Positions 7,328 to 11,290 of a DNA stretch of 11,290 nt are shown one piece after another (within the stretch, counting starts at the first letter, position 1; every line of letters starts with the position of its first letter). The position numbers were made by a program, and so were the translations under genes. The stretch spans positions 1 through 11,290 of the forward strand of contig JALSNT010000331.1 in NCBI GenBank assembly GCA_026986885.1. Direction: 5' to 3'. Origin of the DNA: Desulfobulbaceae bacterium. Lineage in GTDB: Bacteria; Desulfobacterota; Desulfobulbia; Desulfobulbales; Desulfobulbaceae. The notes under the pieces were generated by a model. That model made no database searches, had not been told where the DNA came from, and worked only from the letters and a program-made list of their open reading frames with translations.

Positions 7328-7345
7328 CGTTAACGGGTTATCTGC
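7320..7345 (+). other. Hairpin spanning the rpsM stop codon
   Basis: GCAGATAGC (7320-7328) pairs with GGTTATCTGC read from 7337 to 7345: nine pairs including one G-T wobble, with an 8-nt loop containing GTTAAC. The rpsM TAG (7325-7327) is within the left arm. No T run follows directly, so this is not by itself a terminator. It could protect an RNA 3' end or slow ribosomes or polymerase at the gene boundary. The pairing is seen; the function is not known. Confidence 0.5.
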
Positions 7346-7347
7346 AT

Positions 7348-7378
7348 GGCGAGACTATATCGTCGTCAATTTTTTTTT
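7348..7378 (+). terminator. Weak terminator-like or attenuator element after rpsM
   Basis: GGCGA (7348-7352) can pair with TCGTC (7360-7364), one pair being a wobble. A run of nine T bases (7370-7378) starts 5 nt after the stem. The stem is short and the distance to the T run is longer than in typical intrinsic terminators, so full termination is doubtful. Partial attenuation between rpsM and rpsK is possible. Confidence 0.25.
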
Positions 7379-7425
7379 ATTTTCCGGATATACTATCCAT
7401 GCCACAGCGGCACAACAAGCAATGA

Positions 7426-7508
7426 AACAGAGGATGTTAGAACAGTCAACAGCAGTTATTGACGCCGCAGGCGGCAATTAGACCGGCATCCGGTTTCTGT
7501 CCTCTGTT
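7426..7508 (+). promoter_or_regulatory. Cloverleaf-like structured RNA candidate in the rpsM-rpsK gap
   Basis: AACAGAGGA (7426-7434) is the exact complement of TCCTCTGTT (7500-7508). Two more wobble pairs can extend the closing stem. Inside it lie three hairpins in series: GTCAA/TTGAC (7445-7449/7459-7463), GCCG/CGGC (7464-7467/7472-7475) and ACCGG/CCGGT with a CAT triloop (7482-7486/7490-7494). The whole element is 83 nt and ends 46 nt before the rpsK ATG. It is not a tRNA: no T-loop consensus or anticodon-arm geometry is seen. In other bacteria S4 represses alpha-operon or rpsD mRNA through structured leaders, so a cis-regulatory role is a fair guess. It is an inference from base pairing alone. 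Confidence 0.35.
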
Positions 7509-7554
7509 ACGTACGAATAAAGAGTAGATTGAGCTCAACATAAATGGAGCGGTT

Positions 7555-7950
7555 ATGGCAAAAGCAGTGAAAGGCGGTCGCAGTAAACGCCGTGAAAAGA
7601 AAAATGTCCCGGAAGGGATAGTTTTCATATATTCTACATTTAACAATACCGTTGTCACCATTTCCGACCGCCAGGGTAATACACTTGCCTGGTCGAGTGC
7701 CGGCGTGATTGGTTTTAAAGGATCTCGTAAATCAACCCCCTTTGCTGCTCAGAAGGCATTAAGTGACGCCGTCGGCAAGGCTAAAGAACATGGTTTACGC
7801 AAGGTCGAAGTTCGGGTAAAAGGGCCGGGACCCGGTCGTGAAGCTGCCTTGCGCGCTTTAACTACGGCTGACCTGGAAGTGAGTAAGATCGTCGATGTCA
7901 CCTCTATTCCCCATAATGGATGTAAACCGCCTAAACGAAGACGGGTATAA
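7555..7950 (+). CDS. rpsK: 30S ribosomal protein S11 (uS11)
   Basis: S11 is a platform protein of the 30S subunit that contacts 16S rRNA near the mRNA exit (Shine-Dalgarno) region and pairs with S6/S18 and S21. Normal length, 131 residues. Hallmarks are [18 protein letters not shown] near residues 21-38, [20 protein letters not shown] near 46-65, [13 protein letters not shown] near 90-102 and the C-terminal [18 protein letters not shown]. The ATG follows GGAG (7546-7549) at 5 nt. The gene lies after the unusual 227-nt gap and before rpsD (88 nt), so it may be transcribed or regulated somewhat apart from rpsM. Confidence 0.98.
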   Translation: MAKAVKGGRSKRREKKNVPEGIVFIYSTFNNTVVTISDRQGNTLAWSSAGVIGFKGSRKSTPFAAQKALSDAVGKAKEHGLRKVEVRVKGPGPGREAALRALTTADLEVSKIVDVTSIPHNGCKPPKRRRV

Positions 7951-7999
7951 AATCGTTTTCTTTTTATTTTGTTCGGTCGCAACCGGCCCCTGCCGATCG
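7933..7999 (+). promoter_or_regulatory. Candidate structured leader of rpsD
   Basis: AAACGA (7933-7938, end of rpsK) can pair with TCGTTT (7953-7958), which is followed by the T-rich TCTTTTTATTTT. After that, three mutually exclusive small helices are possible: CGGT/ACCG around a CGCA loop (7974-7985), CGGC/GCCG around CCCT (7984-7995) and CGGTCG/CGATCG with one wobble (7974-7979/7994-7999). Competing helices just upstream of the S4 gene would suit S4 self-regulation, which is known from other bacteria. All stems are short and this is a guess. Confidence 0.22.
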
Positions 8000-8027
8000 T
8001 TGTGTAAAACCGATACCGATTATTGAT

Positions 8028-8033
8028 GGAGGG
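8028..8033 (+). promoter_or_regulatory. Ribosome binding site for the TTG start of rpsD
   Basis: GGAGGG ends 5 nt before the TTG at 8039. The resulting N-terminus [15 protein letters not shown] is the standard zinc-type S4 beginning, so the TTG start is secure. Confidence 0.8.
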
Positions 8034-8038
8034 CTACT

Positions 8039-8668
8039 TTGGCCAGATACACTGGAGCTTCCTGCAGGACATGCAGGCGTGAAAATTTGAAACTATTTCT
8101 CAAGGGTGACCGCTGTTATTCTGATAAATGTTCCTTTGAAAGACGGTCCTATTCCCCGGGGCAGCACGGGCAGAATCGTTTTCGAAAGGTATCGGATTAC
8201 GCAATTCAGCTTAGAGAAAAACAGAAAGTTAAACATATGTACGGGATGCTGGAGAAGCAGTTTCGTCGGTATTTTCATATTGCTGATCAGGCAAAAGGTG
8301 TCACCGGTGAAAATCTCCTTATCATGCTTGAGAGGAGACTTGATAATACGGTCTATCGCCTCGGTTTTGCCGGTTCCCGTGATCAGGCCAGACAGTTGAT
8401 CAGGCATAATCATTTTACTGTTAACGGGAAAAAGGTTAATATTCCGTCCTATCTTGTCTGCGAAGGTGATCTGATCAGCCTCAAGGAAAAAAGCAGGAGC
8501 AATGAAATGATTAAAGACAATCTTGAAGGAGCCGCACGTCGCGGGGTTCCGAGCTGGATTGAACTTAATCAAAAGAATTTTCAGGGAACGGTGAAGGCAT
8601 TGCCTAATCGTGAAGAAATTACACTTCCGATTCACGAGCAGTTGATCGTCGAGTTGTACTCCAAGTAA
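8039..8668 (+). CDS. rpsD: 30S ribosomal protein S4 (uS4), zinc-binding form
   Basis: S4 is a primary 16S rRNA binder that nucleates the 30S body and, with S5, shapes decoding accuracy. In several bacteria it also represses its own mRNA. Length is 209 residues. The N-terminal zinc knuckle is complete, with Cys9, Cys12, Cys26 and Cys31, the same positions as in Thermus S4. The S4 RNA-binding domain follows near 98-160: [20 protein letters not shown], then [18 protein letters not shown]. The C-terminus ends in [14 protein letters not shown]. It starts at TTG with a strong ribosome binding site and is followed 21 nt later by rpoA. Confidence 0.98.
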   Translation: MARYTGASCRTCRRENLKLFLKGDRCYSDKCSFERRSYSPGQHGQNRFRKVSDYAIQLREKQKVKHMYGMLEKQFRRYFHIADQAKGVTGENLLIMLERRLDNTVYRLGFAGSRDQARQLIRHNHFTVNGKKVNIPSYLVCEGDLISLKEKSRSNEMIKDNLEGAARRGVPSWIELNQKNFQGTVKALPNREEITLPIHEQLIVELYSK

Positions 8669-8689
8669 ACCCTAATCATCAGGTATTGC

Positions 8690-9736
8690 ATGGTACAGGA
8701 AATCCGGGACGAGAATCCCTTTTATAAAAATTGGCATGAGCTTATCACCCCGGAGCGTTTAGAGGTCACAAGCGACACCCATACGTCAACGTATGGTCGT
8801 TTTATCTGCCAACCGTTTGAGCGCGGTTTTGCTGCAACCATCGGCAACTCTTTACGCAGAATATTACTTTCTTCCATCAGGGGTGCGGCAATTACGTCTG
8901 TTAAGATCGACAATGCATTGCATGAATTTACCACCATTGACGGAATTCATGAAGATGTTGCGGAGATTATTCTCAACCTTAAGCTTGTACGACTCAAACT
9001 AAATGGTCCGGACACGGTCGTCGTTGTTCTTGAGAAAAAAGGTACAGGGCCGGTAACCGCAGGTGATATCAATGGTGGTGTGAGTGTTGATGTCATGAAT
9101 CCGGACCAGCATATATGTACAATCACCGGGGATGATACCCATTTCCGGGCAGAGCTTGAGGTGCGATGGGGTAAGGGGTATGTTCCCGCTGAACAGAATA
9201 AACGAGAAGACCATGCCATTGGGGTTATTCCCATTGACGCATCCTTTTCGCCGATTATTCGTATAAAATATGTTGTCAGTGCTGCCCGTGTAGGTCAACG
9301 TACCGATTATGACAGGCTGACCATGGAAGTGGAAACCGACGGTTCCGTAACACCTGAAAATGCATTGGCCTATGCGGCAAAAATTCTGAAAGAACAGATG
9401 ACTATTTTCATCAACTTTGATGAAGACAAGGCAAAGGCGCCGGATAAGGTTGAAGGGGAAGGGGATGAAATTGTCTATCCCCCGTTTCTTGATAAGAATG
9501 TTGAAGATCTTGAGCTTTCCGTTCGTTCGGCAAACTGTTTGAAGAACGCAGATATTCAATATATCGGTCAATTAGTCCAGAAAACTGATGCTGAAATGTT
9601 GAAGACTAAAAATTTTGGCCGCAAATCACTTAACGAAATTAAAGCACTCCTTGCCGAACATGATTTAACTCTGGGAATGAAAGTTGAAGGTTGGAAGGCA
9701 CCAGGTGAATTGGAAGAAAACGGTGAAGAAAACTGA
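8690..9736 (+). CDS. rpoA: DNA-directed RNA polymerase subunit alpha
   Basis: The alpha dimer is the assembly platform for beta and beta-prime. Its C-terminal domain contacts UP-element DNA and activators. The N-terminal domain (about 15-245) contains [20 protein letters not shown] (43-62) and [20 protein letters not shown] flexible acidic linker runs near 245-264. The C-terminal domain (about 265-335) has [12 protein letters not shown] with Arg279, the counterpart of the E. coli DNA-contacting Arg265, plus Asn282, Lys285 and the GRKSLNEIK helix (310-318). Length 348 is longer than the 329 residues of E. coli, due to about a dozen extra N-terminal residues and an acidic tail ending EENGEEN. 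The ribosome binding site is modest (AGGT at 8681-8684). Confidence 0.98.
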   Translation: MVQEIRDENPFYKNWHELITPERLEVTSDTHTSTYGRFICQPFERGFAATIGNSLRRILLSSIRGAAITSVKIDNALHEFTTIDGIHEDVAEIILNLKLVRLKLNGPDTVVVVLEKKGTGPVTAGDINGGVSVDVMNPDQHICTITGDDTHFRAELEVRWGKGYVPAEQNKREDHAIGVIPIDASFSPIIRIKYVVSAARVGQRTDYDRLTMEVETDGSVTPENALAYAAKILKEQMTIFINFDEDKAKAPDKVEGEGDEIVYPPFLDKNVEDLELSVRSANCLKNADIQYIGQLVQKTDAEMLKTKNFGRKSLNEIKALLAEHDLTLGMKVEGWKAPGELEENGEEN

Positions 9737-9800
9737 TTTCCCAAAGACTGTAAATTGCATAAAGAATCAGAACAGGTAAGGGAAAAAGAAGGATATACCA

Positions 9801-10196
9801 ATGAAACATAAAGTAGCAGGTCGAAAACTTGGCCGTAATCCGTCACATAGAAAAGCCATGCTTCGTAATATAGTGACTTCGCTTTTGGAACATGAACGAA
9901 TAGTAACCACTGTCCCAAAGGCAAAAGAGGTGCGCCGGATTGCTGAGAAAATGATAACGCTTGGCAAACGGGGCGATCTGCACGCCAGACGACAGGCGTT
10001 GTCCTATATTCGAACGAAAAATATTGTTGCCAAACTTTTTGATGAATTAAGTGAGCAGTATGCCGATCGTCAAGGAGGGTATACTCGAATTATTCGTACC
10101 GGGACCCGCTATGGCGATGCCGCCCCCATGGCTATTGTCGAGCTGGTTGGTTATGAAGAGGCTGTAGAAGAGCCTGCCGCCGATGGGGAGGAATAG
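9801..10196 (+). CDS. rplQ: 50S ribosomal protein L17 (bL17)
   Basis: L17 binds 23S rRNA near the peptide tunnel exit and closes the alpha operon in most bacteria. The 131-residue product begins [20 protein letters not shown], continues through [20 protein letters not shown] and [15 protein letters not shown], and has [20 protein letters not shown] near residues 92-111, all diagnostic. The C-terminus carries a short acidic tail ([13 protein letters not shown]), a common variable region. AAGAAGG just upstream of the ATG serves as ribosome binding site. A strong terminator begins about 50 nt after the stop, so this is the last gene of the operon. Confidence 0.98.
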   Translation: MKHKVAGRKLGRNPSHRKAMLRNIVTSLLEHERIVTTVPKAKEVRRIAEKMITLGKRGDLHARRQALSYIRTKNIVAKLFDELSEQYADRQGGYTRIIRTGTRYGDAAPMAIVELVGYEEAVEEPAADGEE

Positions 10197-10245
10197 TTCA
10201 TAACCGGCGAATATTGCTGTGGGCAGGTGTTGATAGAGTATAGCG

Positions 10246-10283
10246 GGCTGATTCGATGAGCAATCATCAATCAGCCTTTTTTT
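10246..10283 (+). terminator. Strong rho-independent terminator of the spc-alpha operon
   Basis: GGCTGATT (10246-10253) pairs perfectly with AATCAGCC (10269-10276). Past one bulged C, GATG (10255-10258) pairs with CATC (10265-10268), giving a 12-bp stem with a 6-nt loop. Seven T bases (10277-10283) follow directly. It is the clearest terminator in the window and sits between rplQ and the next gene, whose start codon is only 12 nt past the T run. Confidence 0.9.
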
Positions 10284-10295
10284 ATGGGGTAATGA

Positions 10296-11069
10296 ATGAA
10301 GAGCAAATACGTTGATTTCCCAATTCCCGAGGGGAGGACTCGGGTCGGTAATGAGGAATTTTCTTTTCATTGCCATGCGGAAGTGGATTGTTTTCTCACC
10401 TGTTGTCATAAGGTGGAGATGTATCTTTATCCGTATGATGTTCTCAGATTGAAAAATAAACTTGGCCTGCACTCTGAAGAATTTATGCGGTTGTACACCC
10501 GGATTAGCGAGGGCTCTCACCCCTTTTTTCCAGCTGTTATGCTGAATATGGCTGATGAAGAGGGGTATCCGTGCCCGTTTCTCATGAAAAATGGCTGTTC
10601 CGTTTATAAAGATCGACCGTCAGCCTGCCGCACATATCCCCTTGAGCGGGCAGTGGAGAAAATTCCTGGAGAAAAAAAACTCAAGATTCACTATTTCATG
10701 ACCCATCATCCGTACTGTCAGGGGCATTTTCAGCCGCACAAATATACTATTGCCCGTTGGGAAAGAGACCAGTTCCTTTTTGAATATAACTTGATGAATG
10801 ATTTATGGGCGGAGGTAGATGCCTTTTTCGCAACGAATCCCTGGCAGGGCGAAGGCAGGGCTGGGGCGCGCCAGCAGTTGGCGTTTATGGTTTGTTACAA
10901 TATTGACGAATTTCGTTCATACTGTACCCGGATGAATCTTCTTGCTTCCTTTCGGCTGACCAAAGAGGAAAAACGACGTATTAAGCGTAATGATGGGGAA
11001 TTATTAAAGTTTGGATTCAAATGGTTACTACATATATTAGGCGGGCGTAATACCCTCTTGGTCCGATAA
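10296..11069 (+). CDS. YkgJ-family cysteine-cluster protein (putative metal or Fe-S binding)
   Basis: This 257-residue protein matches the layout of the YkgJ/UPF0153 cysteine-cluster family, whose biochemical role is unknown; members are presumed to bind zinc or an Fe-S cluster. The N-terminal cluster is Cys26-x5-Cys32-x3-Cys36-Cys37 (FHCHAEVDCFLTCCHKVEMY), followed by YPYDVLRLKNKLGL. The second half of the site is CPFLMKNGCSVYKDRPSACR, with Cys93, Cys101 and Cys111, plus Cys141 in HHPYCQGH. The region after residue 150 is helical-looking, shows no motif I recognise, and ends in a basic segment. No signal peptide or membrane span is seen, so it is probably cytosolic. GGGG at 10286-10289 is the ribosome binding site. 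It stands outside the ribosomal operon, behind the terminator. The family call is confident; the function is not. Confidence 0.85.
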   Translation: MKSKYVDFPIPEGRTRVGNEEFSFHCHAEVDCFLTCCHKVEMYLYPYDVLRLKNKLGLHSEEFMRLYTRISEGSHPFFPAVMLNMADEEGYPCPFLMKNGCSVYKDRPSACRTYPLERAVEKIPGEKKLKIHYFMTHHPYCQGHFQPHKYTIARWERDQFLFEYNLMNDLWAEVDAFFATNPWQGEGRAGARQQLAFMVCYNIDEFRSYCTRMNLLASFRLTKEEKRRIKRNDGELLKFGFKWLLHILGGRNTLLVR

Positions 11070-11085
11070 TTTTTTTATCAGGATC
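11060..11085 (+). other. Stable hairpin spanning the ykgJ-like stop codon
   Basis: GGTCCGATAA (11060-11069) pairs with TTATC-A-GGATC (11075-11085): ten pairs with one wobble and one bulged A, closing on a loop of five T bases. The TAA stop (11067-11069) is in the left arm. There is no T run after it, so it is not a standard terminator in either direction. It may shield the mRNA 3' end. Confidence 0.45.
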
Positions 11086-11209
11086 TCAAAATGTCAGCCT
11101 GCTGCTCTTTTATCCTATGACCGGGGGTAACGGATTTGTATAAGGGAAACACTGATTTCCTGCTGATTTTTCATGGGGAAGCTTGAAATAGAGAGCGTGA
11201 CGTGGTATT
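11086..11209. other. Non-coding stretch after the ykgJ-like gene
   Basis: All frames on both strands are broken by stops and no gene is supported. One small inverted repeat, GGAAA/TTTCC (11145-11149/11156-11160), has a T-rich patch 5 nt later (11166-11171) and could act as a weak terminator for the upstream gene. Nothing else is recognisable. Confidence 0.4.
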
Positions 11210-11215
11210 AAAAAA

Positions 11216-11253
11216 GGTTCAACTTTTACGGTTGCGGCATTAATTGCCGAACC
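11216..11253 (-). terminator. Possible minus-strand terminator at the right edge
   Basis: Read on the minus strand, GGTTC (11253-11249) can pair with GAACC (11220-11216), which is followed directly by six T bases (complement of A 11210-11215). Between them CGGCA/TGCCG (11235-11239/11245-11249) forms a perfect inner stem, which also extends with GGTT/AACC (11230-11233/11250-11253) past one bulged base. The two pairings compete. It could terminate a convergent gene entering from the right. Confidence 0.28.
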
Positions 11254-11289
11254 ATATTACACACATCCCGTGTTGTCCTTTGGTGTTCA
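11226..11289 (-). CDS. Possible 3' end of an unrecognised convergent gene
   Basis: A minus-strand frame is open from the window edge to a TAA at 11228-11226 and encodes 20 residues ending NMVRQLMPQP. The stop lies just before the possible minus-strand terminator, which would suit the end of a convergent gene. Twenty open codons can easily occur by chance and no family is recognised, so this is only a hint. Confidence 0.15.
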   Translation of the reverse strand, partial: EHQRTTRDVCNMVRQLMPQP

Positions 11290-11290
11290 C

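Noticed and set aside
7227..7481. 84-codon open frame overlapping rpsM and running into the rpsM-rpsK gap, with an amphipathic-looking end (residues like QQAMKQRMLEQS).
   Set aside because: Its first third is an out-of-frame reading of conserved rpsM, no ribosome binding site precedes any start, and the rpsM product already has a normal C-terminus, so no frameshifted extension is needed. A decayed gene remnant cannot be excluded.
7426..7508. tRNA gene, because of the cloverleaf-like pairing and 83-nt length.
   Set aside because: No T-loop consensus, no D-loop GG, the closing stem is 9 bp, and the arm sizes and spacing do not fit a tRNA.
10214..10244. Promoter for the ykgJ-like gene (TTGCTG ... 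TATAGC).
   Set aside because: Poor -35 match and a 19-bp spacing; TTGATA at 10230 has no acceptable -10 at 16-18 bp.

Overview
The window is one long co-directional block of translation, secretion and transcription genes. It holds the spc operon from rplN onward, fused to the alpha operon. The order is rplN-rplX-rplE-rpsN-rpsH-rplF-rplR-rpsE-rpmD-rplO-secY-map-infA-rpmJ-rpsM-rpsK-rpsD-rpoA-rplQ, all on the + strand. A strong intrinsic terminator follows rplQ, and then comes one accessory gene for a YkgJ-type cysteine-cluster protein. No mobile element, CRISPR array, tRNA or rRNA was seen.

The proteins are bacterial and best fit an AT-leaning Desulfobacterota ('deltaproteobacterial') genome, possibly Desulfobulbales. 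This is an inference from the general style of the proteins (zinc-binding S4, S14, L24 and L36; an extended alpha subunit; the YkgJ relative). It was not tested by any search.

Region 1 (42-5565) is the spc block: 50S proteins L14, L24, L5, L6, L18, L30 and L15, 30S proteins S14, S8 and S5, and SecY. Junctions tighten toward the end: rpmD/rplO and rplO/secY are 3 nt apart, and the Shine-Dalgarno of each downstream gene is formed by the last codons of the gene before it. Region 2 (5573-6917) holds map, which follows secY directly with no adk between them, then an AT-rich gap with a perfect TATAAT box, infA and the small rpmJ. Region 3 (6965-10196) is the alpha block: S13, S11, S4, RNA polymerase alpha and L17. 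The genes are normal, but the rpsM-rpsK gap is 227 nt and contains several inverted repeats. Region 4 (10246-11290) holds the terminator, the ykgJ-like gene and a 3' tail of hairpins, with a hint of a convergent gene at the right edge.

Functionally the block makes parts of both ribosomal subunits, the protein-conducting channel, the enzyme that trims initiator methionine, initiation factor 1 and the RNA polymerase assembly subunit, so it couples ribosome, translocon and polymerase supply. The coding content is ordinary. The parts worth a second look are regulatory: the internal promoter before infA, the structured rpsM-rpsK gap, the rpsK-rpsD leader and the terminator placed immediately before the accessory gene.
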